A stretch of DNA of 64,000 nucleotides from Methylobacterium sp. Leaf125 (GTDB lineage Bacteria > Pseudomonadota > Alphaproteobacteria > Rhizobiales > Beijerinckiaceae), in NCBI RefSeq assembly GCF_001423085.1, contig NZ_LMNU01000012.1:256698-320697 (forward strand), read 5' to 3'. The notes under the pieces are model-generated. The model was not told the DNA's origin and searched no databases. It worked only from the letters and a program-made list of their open reading frames with translations. This document shows, in pieces, positions 17,046 to 26,517 of the stretch. Position 1 is the first letter of the stretch, and each line of letters opens with the position of its first letter. Both the position numbers and the translations under genes were made by a program.

Positions 17046-20018
17046 TTACCGATTCGGCGAGACGAACGGGCGCAGCAAGTCGGGTAGGTCGTCGATGCCG
17101 ACTTGGCCCTTTCGAAGGAGGCAGTCGGCTCGTCCCGCGAGCCGTCGTCGGTCCTCGCCGTCGACGTCTTTCGCCGTCAACACGACGACGGGGATCGAAC
17201 CCCATTCTGGCTTGGCACGGAGCGTCCTGAGGAACGCGAACCCGTCCATCTCCGGCATCATCACGTCCAGCAAGATCAAACCGGGGCGCTCGGCCGCCAC
17301 CGCCGCGAGCCCGGCCTTGCCGTTCTCGGCTGTCGCGACCCGCCAACCTTCCCGGGTGAGCCGCGCGGACATCCGCACACGCGTGTCGGCATCGTCGTCA
17401 ATCACGAGCAACGGTCCCTCGTTTTCCCGGGGGCGGAAGCGCTCCATCACTGCGTGAAGCTCGTCCCAGTCGATGGGCTTCTGCAGATAGTCGGTGGCAC
17501 CCAGGGAAAAGGCCAAGTTCTGCTCGTCCAGCACGGTGACCATGATCACGGGGGTGTCGCCGAGATCCGGGTCACCCCTGAGGGCACGCAGAACCGACCA
17601 GCCGTCCATCTGGGGCATCGTGACATCGAGAAGCATCACGCGGGGGCGGATCGCCCGCGCCATGTCGAGGCCCTCGCGCCCGTCAAGGGCGGCCACGACC
17701 TCGAACCCGTCGCGCTCCAGGAAGCGGGTGAGGAGTTCGCGCGTCGCCGGATCGTCGTCCACGACAAGGACGACGCCTTGCCGAGACGCCTCATCCGAAG
17801 TCGCAAAGCCCGCGCTCCCGTTCGGCTTCGCTTCGTCGTTGGTCCCGGCGATGCACGCTGGGACCGACATGGTGAAGGTGGTGCCGCGGCCCTCCTCGCT
17901 CGCCACCGCGATATCGCCGCCGAGCATGGCAGCGAACGCCTTGGTAATGGACAGGCCGAGCCCCGTGCCGCCGAACTTCCGGGTCGTCGAGGCATCGGCC
18001 TGGGTGAAGCGCTCGAACAGCCGCGCCTGCTGCTCCGAGTTCATGCCGATGCCGGTGTCGCTCACCTGGAAGGTCAGGCAGTCGACGCCGTCACGGGCGC
18101 CCCGTTCGGCCTCGAGGGTGATCCGCCCGCCTTCCGTGAACTTGGCAGCGTTGCTGAGCAGATTGATGAGACACTGGCGCAGCTTGGTCACGTCTGTGCG
18201 CGCCTCGCCGAGGTCCGGGCCGAGATTCAGGGCCAGGACATTGTCCTTGGCGGCGACGAGGGATTCAACCGTCGAGGCTACGTCGCGGACGACGGCATCG
18301 ACGGTGAACGCCTCGACGTAGGTTTCCATCCGCTCGGCCTCGATCTTCGAGAGGTCCAGGACGTCGTTGATCAGTCCGAGCAGGTGGCGCGCGTTCGCCT
18401 CGATCTTCCTCACGTCGGGCAGGAGGTCGGCTTGGCCGACATCCTCCATGTCTTCCTGCAGCATCTCGGAATAGCCGATGACCGCCGAGAGCGGGGTGCG
18501 GAGTTCGTGGCTCATGTTCGCGAGGAACTCGCTCTTGGCCCGATTGGCTTCCTCCGCTGCATCCTTGGCAGCGGCCAACTGGAGCTCCCCCCGCTTGCGC
18601 CCGTCGATGTCCGTGACAACGATTACGGCTCCGATCCGTCGATCGTCGACGTCGAGCAACGGGGCGGCCAGGAACTCGACCCAGGCGCGCGTGCCGTCAC
18701 CCCGTTGGTATTCGACCTCCAACGCGTCCTGCTGCCCGCCGTCGCGCGCGACCTTGGGGACGGGCCATTCGTCCGCCTTGACCGGGTGTCCGTCCGCGTG
18801 GAAGCCGACCCAGCGCTCGGGGTCGCCTTGGACCGCGTCGGGCATCACCTCATGGCCCAGGATGGCCGTGGTCCGGACGTTATGGCCGACAATGCGACCG
18901 GACGGTGCCTCGGCGATGATGACGCCGACGGGCAGCGTCTCCATGACGGTCCGGAGCGTTGCCTCGCCAAGGCGCATGCCGCGCCGTGCTTCTGCCTCGC
19001 CGGCCTCGGCGAGCCCGGCCGGGATGATCCCGGCGAACAGCGTCGCGTTGCGCAGGTCCCGACCCGAGAACGCGTCTGGTTGGCTCGACTGCAGCTTGAG
19101 CACGCCGATGTGCGCGCTGCCCCTGGCGATCGGCACGTAGATGGCCGATCGCATCCCCAGGGCGGCAATGGCGTCCCGGTCGACCCGCGGGTCGGTGAGT
19201 ACGTCCGGGCAGAGTACCGGCTTGCCGGTGGTCAGGCAGTGGCCGGAGAGGCTGCCGTCGAGGGGTAAGCGGCGACCGACATGGGCGGCGAGCGCCCCGC
19301 GGCCCGAGCGATAGACCAGTTCGTCCCCCTCGCGCAGTTCGATGACGCCGCCCTCCGCCTGGGGGACGGTTTCCATGACTCCCGCGACGAGGGCGTCGAG
19401 GATGGCGTCCCTGTCACCGGCCGCGCGCGTCACTGCGGCCTGGGCGGCGATCAACGCGTCCTGCTGCGCGATCAGCGCAGCCTGGCCCACGAGGATGCGT
19501 TCGCGCTCGAACCCCGAGCGACGGAGCTCTAACTGAGACATAACCTGCCCGGCGAGCGCACGCAGCGCCTCCGCCTGCCGGTCGTCGAGCCCCATCGGTC
19601 GGGGGACGAGGTCGATCACGCACAAGCTACCGAGGTGTTCGCCACCTGTCGCCGCGAGCGGAGCCCCCGCGTAGAAACGCAGGTATGGCTCGCCGGTGAC
19701 GAGGGGGTTGCTGCTGGTACGGGGATCCTGCGTTAGGTCCGGGATCACCAGCAGGTCCGGGGCGCCCAGGACGTGCGCGCAGATGGACTTGTCCAGCGTC
19801 GTCTCGCAGGGGGCGAAACCGGAGCGTGCCTTGAACCATTGCCGGTCTCCGGCAACGAGACTGACTAGGGCGACCGGGGCGTCACAGGTCATCCGGGCCA
19901 GCGTGACGATGTCGTCAAAGCCCTTCTCGGGTGGCGTGTCGAGGATGTCGTGGTCCAGGAGTGCGTCGAGGCGGCGTCTATCGTGGACCTTAAGCGGAAA
20001 CGTCGTCGGATCAGTCAT
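17046..20018 (-). CDS. Hybrid histidine kinase GAF-GAF-PAS-HisKA-HATPase-REC-REC
   Basis: 990 aa, soluble. GAF 1 is at about 15-165 and GAF 2 at about 200-340, each a candidate small-molecule or redox sensor. A PAS domain (about 350-475) is followed by a short coiled coil. The HisKA domain has phospho-acceptor His504 ([19 protein letters not shown]). The HATPase domain has N-box [14 protein letters not shown] and FGGTGLGLS. Two receivers follow: REC1 with Asp798 ([11 protein letters not shown]) and the usual KP, and REC2 with Asp918 ([11 protein letters not shown]) but LRKGQ where KP is expected. There is no DNA-binding output domain, so phosphate must leave through another protein. It resembles the gene at 26518 over the kinase core and both receivers. 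Confidence 0.92.
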   Translation of the reverse strand: MTDPTTFPLKVHDRRRLDALLDHDILDTPPEKGFDDIVTLARMTCDAPVALVSLVAGDRQWFKARSGFAPCETTLDKSICAHVLGAPDLLVIPDLTQDPRTSSNPLVTGEPYLRFYAGAPLAATGGEHLGSLCVIDLVPRPMGLDDRQAEALRALAGQVMSQLELRRSGFERERILVGQAALIAQQDALIAAQAAVTRAAGDRDAILDALVAGVMETVPQAEGGVIELREGDELVYRSGRGALAAHVGRRLPLDGSLSGHCLTTGKPVLCPDVLTDPRVDRDAIAALGMRSAIYVPIARGSAHIGVLKLQSSQPDAFSGRDLRNATLFAGIIPAGLAEAGEAEARRGMRLGEATLRTVMETLPVGVIIAEAPSGRIVGHNVRTTAILGHEVMPDAVQGDPERWVGFHADGHPVKADEWPVPKVARDGGQQDALEVEYQRGDGTRAWVEFLAAPLLDVDDRRIGAVIVVTDIDGRKRGELQLAAAKDAAEEANRAKSEFLANMSHELRTPLSAVIGYSEMLQEDMEDVGQADLLPDVRKIEANARHLLGLINDVLDLSKIEAERMETYVEAFTVDAVVRDVASTVESLVAAKDNVLALNLGPDLGEARTDVTKLRQCLINLLSNAAKFTEGGRITLEAERGARDGVDCLTFQVSDTGIGMNSEQQARLFERFTQADASTTRKFGGTGLGLSITKAFAAMLGGDIAVASEEGRGTTFTMSVPACIAGTNDEAKPNGSAGFATSDEASRQGVVLVVDDDPATRELLTRFLERDGFEVVAALDGREGLDMARAIRPRVMLLDVTMPQMDGWSVLRALRGDPDLGDTPVIMVTVLDEQNLAFSLGATDYLQKPIDWDELHAVMERFRPRENEGPLLVIDDDADTRVRMSARLTREGWRVATAENGKAGLAAVAAERPGLILLDVMMPEMDGFAFLRTLRAKPEWGSIPVVVLTAKDVDGEDRRRLAGRADCLLRKGQVGIDDLPDLLRPFVSPNR

Positions 20019-20189
20019 CTTCGGCTCGCGGTCGGGTGCGGATGCGCTCGCCGACGCAAGGCCACGGGGTGACGCGCTGCGGACTGCTGGGTGCCGTCGA
20101 CAACACGGCCCACGCCAAGTGGTTGCCGCCCCCCTAGGGCGCAGGGACGTGCCTCGCGAATCGGTGAACCGGGACCGATTCCACCGGGG

Positions 20190-20630
20190 TCACGCCTTTT
20201 CAATCAGCGAGACTTTGCCGTCGCGCTCAACGATGGCGACGGCGACCTTGTCCATGTCGTCGAGGCCCTGCTGGCGCGCGGCGGTGCGCACGTCGGCCTG
20301 CTGCATGCGCAAGCGCCGCATGTGGATCTCGTCCCAGTCGCCGTCGCGGTAGACGACGATGGGTGTGCCGTCGCAGATGCGCTCGAACCAGACGTAGCGC
20401 AGCTTCAGCCACGACACGGCGACGTGCATCAGTCCGACGGTGAACAGGGCGCTCATCGCACCTGTAAAGGAGTGGTCGTCGCCCAGGATGGCGCTCACGC
20501 TCATGCCGCCGAAGAGAAACAGCACCACCATGTCGATGGGGGCTTGCTGGCTGGCGGTGCGCCGCCCAATCAGCCGGATCACGAACAGAACGATGACGTA
20601 GGCTGCCGCAGCCTTGAGGACGGTGTTCAT
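20190..20630 (-). CDS. DUF421 (YetF-like) membrane protein
   Basis: 146 aa. Two to three membrane segments lie in the first 80 residues (AAAYVIVLFVIRLIGRRTAS, IDMVVLFLFGGMSVSAIL, a segment near 60-75), then a small cytoplasmic DUF421 domain containing GTPIVVYRDGDWD and the RRLRMQQADVRTAARQQG helix typical of the family. Shorter than the Bacillus YetF proteins. The start is two bases after the stop of the upstream gene, so the pair forms an operon. Role unknown; the family is linked to envelope stress in Bacillus. Confidence 0.85.
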   Translation of the reverse strand: MNTVLKAAAAYVIVLFVIRLIGRRTASQQAPIDMVVLFLFGGMSVSAILGDDHSFTGAMSALFTVGLMHVAVSWLKLRYVWFERICDGTPIVVYRDGDWDEIHMRRLRMQQADVRTAARQQGLDDMDKVAVAIVERDGKVSLIEKA

Positions 20631-20632
20631 GG

Positions 20633-21154
20633 CTAAGGCACCGCGTACTGTGACCAAGACAAGGTTTCGCCCGCATCGAGGCGGGCGGTGAGATCGACGC
20701 TGCCGCGGAAGGCCGGCGAACCCGTGAAGCGGATCAGGGCGTGGCTCTCTCCCGCCTGCACCGGGAACACGAGGCGGATGCCGCCGCCGACGACTTCCCA
20801 AGTCGCGGGCCTGGGCGTGATGCTCTCGAGGCCGAACTGGTCGACCAGATCCTTGGCAATGTTCACTGCCACCTTGTCCCCGCCCGGGGGCACGCGGGTG
20901 TCGAAGCGAACGATGGTGGGGGCGCCGAAGCGCACCACCGGCTCGTATCGGATGCTGATCGATCCATCGGCGTTGGTGATGCTTCGCTCGCTGAACGGCC
21001 CGTGCCCAAGCAGGCCGAAGGCGCAGACCAGCACGAAGGCGAGCATGGCCAGGCGCCCCGCGACCTCGGCCTTGCGCCACCCGTCCTCGAACGCCGGGTA
21101 GAACCCGCGGGCGATTTCCTGCGGCATGGGCGGGTCGTCGTGGATGACTTCCAA
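20633..21154 (-). CDS. Membrane-anchored protein co-transcribed with DUF421 gene
   Basis: 173 aa. A cytoplasmic N-terminus of about 30 residues, one membrane segment (LAMLAFVLVCAFGLLGHG), then an extracytoplasmic beta-rich domain (SITNADGSISIRYEPVVRFG to GETLSWSQYAVP). I know no named domain for it, but an arrangement directly before a DUF421 gene suggests a two-protein envelope module. The stop codon is two bases from the start of the next gene. Confidence 0.7.
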   Translation of the reverse strand: MEVIHDDPPMPQEIARGFYPAFEDGWRKAEVAGRLAMLAFVLVCAFGLLGHGPFSERSITNADGSISIRYEPVVRFGAPTIVRFDTRVPPGGDKVAVNIAKDLVDQFGLESITPRPATWEVVGGGIRLVFPVQAGESHALIRFTGSPAFRGSVDLTARLDAGETLSWSQYAVP

Positions 21155-21475
21155 TGCGGTCTCGCTCCCATACCTCGGTCAGTCGTCGGAGCCGACCGGG
21201 CTCGGCATCGCAGATTGAAGGCCGGTCGTCCTGTCTTGTTCCGTCCGCGGTTGTCTCCGCTATCAAAAGCGTCGCCGACCGAGGACGTCCGCGCGTCTCT
21301 CGCATCCCCCACGGCGAGGTAACGGGTATTGTTAGCTCTCGCCGGGTGCTCGCATGAGCCTGCCGCGCGCCGCAATCGCCTCGTAGTCCGTCTCAGCCTT
21401 GACGGTTCGTAAACCGTTGCCCGTCACGGCCATTACGGGGATATCGGACGATTGGTGCGGGTGTCGGTGCAGAAG

Positions 21476-22750
21476 ATGCGAAGCTCTCGCGGCATGCTGG
21501 CCGCCTTGCTGATCCTGGCGCTTCCCGCCTGTTCGGGGCGCCCGAGCGGGGTGCTGTTGCCCATCGCCCAGATCGAGCAGATTCCGGGTACGTCCCGGGT
21601 GGACATGCTCGTCGCCACGACCCGCAAGTCGGCGACCGACCGAGGCGTCCTGTTCTCGGGCGAGCGCGGCGACGCCGTGACCTACACCGACCTCGCCATC
21701 TCGATACCCCCGGACGCTACCCGCCAGCCGGGTTCGGTGCAGTGGCCCAAATCCCTGCCGGGTAACCCGGCCACGGATTTCGTCGCGCTTCGGGCCGAGC
21801 CCGTCGACCGTTCGAAGGTCGCCGCCTGGACGGGCCGCGCCGTCCGACGCGGGGCCAAACGCCATGTCCTCGTGTTCGTGCACGGGTTCAACAACAAGTT
21901 CGAGGACGCCGTCTTCCGCTTCGCGCAAATCGTGCACGATTCCGGCGCCGAGGTCGCCCCGGTGCTGTTCACGTGGCCGTCCCGCGGCTCTGTACTCGCC
22001 TACGGCTACGACCGGGAGAGCACCAACTTCTCGCGCAATGGCCTGGAAACACTGCTGCGGGACCTCGCTCAGGATCCGAACGTCGGCGAGGTCACCGTCC
22101 TGGCACACTCGATGGGCAACTGGCTCACGCTGGAGAGCCTGCGCCAGATGGCCATCCGCGACCGGCGCGTCGCCCCGAAGATCCGCAACGTCATCCTGGC
22201 CGCGCCCGACGTCGACATGGATCTCGCCCGGGCGGCCTTCCACGACATGGGCAAGGACCGTCCGCGGCTGACCCTGATGGTCTCGAACGACGACCAAGCA
22301 CTGGCCGTCTCCCGTCTCGTCTGGGGCGACAGCGTGCGGCTGGGGGCCATCGACCCGAACGTCGAGCCCTACCGCTCAGAGTTGGAGCGGGAGAATATTG
22401 GCGTCCTGAACCTGACCACCGTGAAGTCCGTGGACGCCCTGAACCACGGCAAGTTTGCCAGCGGTGACGTGGTCGCCCTTCTCGGCAAGCGCCTCGCCGA
22501 CGGCCAGCCGATCTCCGACGGACAAGTGGGCATCGGCGACCATCTCGTGCGCACCGCTGCTGGCGCGGCCTCGACGGTGGCGACGGGAGCAGCTTTGGCC
22601 GTGGCCGCACCGGTGGCGCTCATCGACCCGCAGACGCGCGAGACTTACGGTGAGCACCTGTCGAACGTCGGTTCGGGTTTGCGTGACACCGCCGGCTCCG
22701 GCGCCGATCTCGCTAGCGCGCCGATGCGCGCCATCACCGGTGGGCGCTGA
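21476..22750 (+). CDS. Lipoprotein alpha/beta hydrolase (DUF900 family)
   Basis: About 424 aa from ATG 21476. A lipoprotein signal with lipobox LPAC (Cys19) anchors it to a membrane. The DUF900 alpha/beta-hydrolase core has the oxyanion region VLVFVHGFNNKFEDA, FTWPSRGSVLAYGYDRES, the nucleophile elbow LAHSMGNWL (A-H-S-M-G) and the acidic residue region ILAAPDVDMD. The catalytic His is probably in LNHGKF. The C-terminal 90 residues are Ala/Gly-rich and may be a linker or disordered tail. Likely esterase on the periplasmic side; natural substrate unknown. Confidence 0.85.
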   Translation: MRSSRGMLAALLILALPACSGRPSGVLLPIAQIEQIPGTSRVDMLVATTRKSATDRGVLFSGERGDAVTYTDLAISIPPDATRQPGSVQWPKSLPGNPATDFVALRAEPVDRSKVAAWTGRAVRRGAKRHVLVFVHGFNNKFEDAVFRFAQIVHDSGAEVAPVLFTWPSRGSVLAYGYDRESTNFSRNGLETLLRDLAQDPNVGEVTVLAHSMGNWLTLESLRQMAIRDRRVAPKIRNVILAAPDVDMDLARAAFHDMGKDRPRLTLMVSNDDQALAVSRLVWGDSVRLGAIDPNVEPYRSELERENIGVLNLTTVKSVDALNHGKFASGDVVALLGKRLADGQPISDGQVGIGDHLVRTAAGAASTVATGAALAVAAPVALIDPQTRETYGEHLSNVGSGLRDTAGSGADLASAPMRAITGGR

Positions 22751-23146
22751 CATCGACGCGACCGACACCAGGCCAGCCTGCAAGACGAGGTAGGGGCTCG
22801 CGAAGCTGTTGGTCGCAAACGGTGTCGCCTACCGCGGAGAGGAGCGGTCGGTTTCGATCCGGTATGGCTCGGATCTGGAGGTCGCTGAGAAGATCTCGCT
22901 GGTGGCGGCGGTGAGGCATACGGATCGCGACGAAGACGGACGAGATCAATGGCAGCTTGGTCATCCGCATGGACGGCCAGGACGGGCACTCGTATGGACA
23001 TCGTACGCCGATGCCCCCGGCCGACTGACGACAGGTCGGTCCCCTCGAGATGGCCTTGGGGGCATCGCGGACGTGCCCCAGCTGGCGGGGCACGGCGTTT
23101 GGTCCCACGAGGCCGCCCCGTCTTCCCGTGTACGATCCGAGGTCCG
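22751..23146. other. Gap with no supported gene
   Basis: Nearly 400 bases before the CBS protein gene. Frames on both strands are short or without recognisable features. It probably contains the promoter of the CBS gene. Confidence 0.35.
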
Positions 23147-23602
23147 ATGACGAAGCTGTCCGCCGAACACCTGCGCGTCGTCGACGTGATGTCACGGGAC
23201 GTGGAGTTCATCGAAGCGCATGCAAGCGCGCAGGACGCGGCCATTCTGATGGGTGAGATCGAGGTGGGGGCCCTGCCGGTGGGCACCGCCGAGCGGCTCG
23301 ATGGCATCGTGACCGACCGCGACCTGCTCTACCGCGTGGTGGCACGGGGCCGGGACCCGTCGACGGTTTCCGTGAAGGAGGTTGCGTCTCGGCCCGTCCT
23401 GACCTGCGGCCCCGAAGACACGCTTCGCGTGGCCATGGATCTGATGATCGCCAACTACGTCCGGCGCCTTCCGGTCGTGGACGGCGCGGGCGCGGTGGTC
23501 GGATGGCTGACGCTGGCCGACATCTCCCGCCACCTCCTCGTGGAGGACGCCGCGCTTCAATCGGTGCTTCAGGCGCTGACCGAGGGGTCCGAGGGACCCT
23601 GA
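23147..23602 (+). CDS. Paired CBS-domain protein
   Basis: 151 aa, ATG preceded by GAGG. Two CBS motifs form a Bateman module: the first at about 12-70 (VVDVMSRDVEFI, GALPVGTAERLDGIVTDRDLL) and the second at about 78-135 (VKEVASRPVLTCGPEDTL, RRLPVVDGAGAVVGWLTLAD). Such stand-alone modules bind adenosine nucleotides and regulate partners by contact. The partner is not evident here. It is convergent with the gene at 23603, with adjacent stop codons. Confidence 0.9.
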   Translation: MTKLSAEHLRVVDVMSRDVEFIEAHASAQDAAILMGEIEVGALPVGTAERLDGIVTDRDLLYRVVARGRDPSTVSVKEVASRPVLTCGPEDTLRVAMDLMIANYVRRLPVVDGAGAVVGWLTLADISRHLLVEDAALQSVLQALTEGSEGP

Positions 23603-24157
23603 TCAGGAACGGTGGCGGCGCAAGGCTGCGCGCACGGTCGCCGTCGGGATGGACCGGTGTGCTGCAACGTAATCGGCGAAGGCCCGCGCCGCTGGACCGG
23701 CGTCACGAGCGGCGACCAGCGCCAGCACGAAGGCGACGAGCGCGAGGTCCGCATTCGCGATAGCGGCCAGTGCCTTGTCCAGGGCGGGCGGTGATTGCAG
23801 CGCCGCGTCGTAGGTGGCGAGCAGGTCGGGTGCGGTCCCGGCCCCGGCAAGCCAGGACCTGACCACGCCGTGCGCCGATGCCTCGCCGCCGGCGAGGGCA
23901 GCAACGGCGGCGAAGCGGACGATGGCCTCCGCCTCCGATTGCTGAAGGCGGCCCACGTTGATGTTCAGGGGAATGGCGGTCTGGTGCCGGTTCTGAAGCC
24001 AGCCGTGCAGCACCTTCTGACCGATCACCTCGGCGATCTGCCGTTGCGCCGGCGCGACCTCGCGCTGGCGGCGGTCCACGCCCCTGTCAGGCGACTGGGG
24101 CTCGAGTTCCTCCTGTGCATCGGGAGAAGCGTGAGGCGTGTTGAAGCGAGGGTTCAT
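23603..24157 (-). CDS. Unrecognised protein, Ala-rich helical C-terminus
   Basis: 184 aa from ATG 24157, chosen because GAGG lies eight bases upstream; the frame extends to 24214. The first 45 residues are polar and probably disordered. The remainder is Ala-rich and helical (AIVRFAAVAALAGGEASAHG, LALVAFVLALVAARDAG), without a convincing membrane segment. No family was recognised. Its stop codon meets that of the CBS gene, and it diverges from the transporter gene at 24286. Confidence 0.6.
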   Translation of the reverse strand: MNPRFNTPHASPDAQEELEPQSPDRGVDRRQREVAPAQRQIAEVIGQKVLHGWLQNRHQTAIPLNINVGRLQQSEAEAIVRFAAVAALAGGEASAHGVVRSWLAGAGTAPDLLATYDAALQSPPALDKALAAIANADLALVAFVLALVAARDAGPAARAFADYVAAHRSIPTATVRAALRRHRS

Positions 24158-24285
24158 CGCGGATGCCTCGCCGAGTGAACGCCCGAGCCTCCGGCGGGTT
24201 GGGGGCCGTACCACCCATCGGATCGCCGCATGCCCGTCTCCATTCCACGCCTCCCGCCACTGCGGTCTTCCCAGGTGCTCACGCG

Positions 24286-26049
24286 ATGACCCTCGATCAA
24301 GTGCTCGCCTTCGGCCTGATCGGCATCACCGTGGCCGCCTTCATCTGGGACCGATTGCCCTACGATCTCATTGCGCTCACTGCCCTGGCCGCTGGGATCG
24401 CGCTCGGCCTGGTGCCGGCCGAGAAGGCGTTCTCGGGCTTCTCCGACGACATCGTCATCATCGTCGGGGGCGCGCTCGTCCTGTCGACGGCGATTGCGCG
24501 CTCCGGTGCGGTCGAGACGTTGATGCGTCCCATCCTGCCGCATCTGACGAGCGCACAACGGCAGGTCACCGCCCTCGCGGGCGGGGTCCTGCTCCTCTCC
24601 ATGGTCACGAAGAACGTCGGCGCACTGGCGATCTTCATGCCCATCGCCCTGCAACTCGCCCGCCGCACCGGCACATCGCCTTCCACCCTCCTGATGCCGA
24701 TGGCATTCGCGTCCCTGATCGGCGGCATCGTCACCCTGGTGGGAACATCGCCCAACGTCATCGTCTCCAAGGTCCGGGCCGATCTGACCGGGCAGCCTTT
24801 CGGCATGTTCGACTACGCGCCGGTCGGGCTGTGCGTGGCGGGTGTCGGCTTCCTCTTCCTGTGCCTGGGTTGGCGGCTGCTGCCACGCCGCGACAGCGGG
24901 GCACGCGCCATGGACGCGGCGTTCAACCTCGAACGCTACACCACCGAGGCAAGCCTGCCGGCCGGTCATCCGGGGATAGGCGGCACCCTAGGGCAGCTCG
25001 AGGCCCTGGCCGATGGCGATGTCCGGATCGCGACCGTCCTGCGCGAGCGCTTCCGTCGGTATCCCGCCAGCCCGGACTTCCGGCTTCAAGCCGATGACGT
25101 GCTGCTCCTGAGCGGAGAGCCGGACGCCCTTGAGCGCTTCGTGGCGCGCGCGGACCTTGTGCTGGCCGGGGCGCTGCCGGAGGCCGAGGCCGTAGTCATG
25201 GAGGGGGTGGTTACAGCCGAGTCCGGGCTCGTCGGGCACACCGCAGCTCAGCTCGATCTGGAGCAACGCCAGGGCGTCCTCATCCTCGCCGTCAGTCGAC
25301 GTGGTCGCCGCATCGAACAACGCCTCTCGGCCGTGCGGTTCCGCGCAGGGGATGTCGTAGTGATGCGCGGGCGCACGGCTGCTCTCGGTCCAAGTCTGGG
25401 CGCGCTCGGCGTTCTCCCCCTTGCCGCCCGTGAGATCGCGCTCGGCCGGAACGACCGGAGCTGGATCCCGGCCGCGATCCTGGCCGTTGCCATGGGCCTG
25501 GTGGCCCTGCACGTGGTGCCCGTGGCTGTGGCCTTCTTCGGGGCCGTCGTCGCTGTGCTTCTCCTTCGCAGCATGACACCGCACGAGGCCTACCAAGCCG
25601 TCGAGTGGCCCGTGCTCGTGCTGCTCGGTGCCCTCATCCCCATCTCGGAGACCGTAACCAGCACAGGTGGCGCGGACCTTATTGCGGCGCATCTGACGAC
25701 GTTGGTGCAGGACCTGCCGCCCATCGCGGCGATGGGCACCATCCTCGTGCTGGCCATGGCTGTGACGCCGTTCCTCAACAACGCTGCGACGGTGCTGGTC
25801 ATGGGTCCCATCGCCGCCAAGCTCGCGACGAAGCTCGGCTTGGCGCCGGACCCGTTCCTTATGGCCGTGGCACTGGGGGCCGCATGCGACTTCCTCACGC
25901 CCATCGGCCACCAGTGCAACACCTTGGTCATGGGTCCGGGAGGGTATCGCTTCGGCGATTATGCCCGGCTTGGACTGCCGCTTTCGCTCATTGTCGTGGC
26001 GGTCGGGATCCCTATGATTGCGCTGGTCTGGCCGTTGCGCCCGGCCTGA
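24286..26049 (+). CDS. SLC13/ArsB-NhaD superfamily transporter with TrkA-C domains
   Basis: 587 aa. The N-terminal membrane half has TKNVGALAIFMPIAL and the GTSPN hairpin motif. A cytoplasmic insert of two RCK_C/TrkA-C-like domains follows at about 215-385 (DFRLQADDVLLLSGEPDALE and VRFRAGDVVVMRGRTAALG). The second membrane half contains FLNNAATVLVMGPIAAKLA and TPIGHQCNTLVMGPGGY. This is the layout of bacterial SLC13-like (DASS) permeases, which take up dicarboxylates, sulfate or other anions with Na+ or H+. The substrate cannot be read from sequence. ATG 24286 was chosen; the frame is open earlier but overlaps the divergent gene. Confidence 0.88.
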   Translation: MTLDQVLAFGLIGITVAAFIWDRLPYDLIALTALAAGIALGLVPAEKAFSGFSDDIVIIVGGALVLSTAIARSGAVETLMRPILPHLTSAQRQVTALAGGVLLLSMVTKNVGALAIFMPIALQLARRTGTSPSTLLMPMAFASLIGGIVTLVGTSPNVIVSKVRADLTGQPFGMFDYAPVGLCVAGVGFLFLCLGWRLLPRRDSGARAMDAAFNLERYTTEASLPAGHPGIGGTLGQLEALADGDVRIATVLRERFRRYPASPDFRLQADDVLLLSGEPDALERFVARADLVLAGALPEAEAVVMEGVVTAESGLVGHTAAQLDLEQRQGVLILAVSRRGRRIEQRLSAVRFRAGDVVVMRGRTAALGPSLGALGVLPLAAREIALGRNDRSWIPAAILAVAMGLVALHVVPVAVAFFGAVVAVLLLRSMTPHEAYQAVEWPVLVLLGALIPISETVTSTGGADLIAAHLTTLVQDLPPIAAMGTILVLAMAVTPFLNNAATVLVMGPIAAKLATKLGLAPDPFLMAVALGAACDFLTPIGHQCNTLVMGPGGYRFGDYARLGLPLSLIVVAVGIPMIALVWPLRPA

Positions 26050-26517
26050 GCGCAACCGGTGCCGGTGCCTTCACGCGGAATTCGGCATCGACCAGTTCCT
26101 CAACCGGACCTCGGCGCGTGAAAGCCGTCTCCCTTGCATGCCTTGCCGAGTAATTTGGTGGAGCCGGGCTCGGCAATTGCAGAGCATGGCCCGTAACTGC
26201 GGTGACCGTTGGACCCTTCCCAGTTCTGGTCTGATCTGATCGACAGGAGACCTTTGGGAAATCGAACCTGAAGGTTCGTTGAAGGCGAGAGGCGGCCGAG
26301 CGCCGCTTGTGCAGCGAATACCACGACTTCGAGTCTTGAACTCAAAACCGTACTGGCAGAAATCCGCCTTGTCGGGCCTTGGCTTCTGCAGTCACGAGCG
26401 TCAGGGAAACAATCGAACACCAGACACAACTACCGAAAAGATCAATGTCGTATTTTAACCGGGCAGTGGGGTAACCCTTCGCTTCCCAAAGCATCTCGGT
26501 CGTGACACTCACATCCT
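26050..26517. other. Gap with no supported gene
   Basis: About 470 bases between the transporter and the second hybrid kinase. No coding signal, tRNA or strong hairpin was seen. Confidence 0.35.
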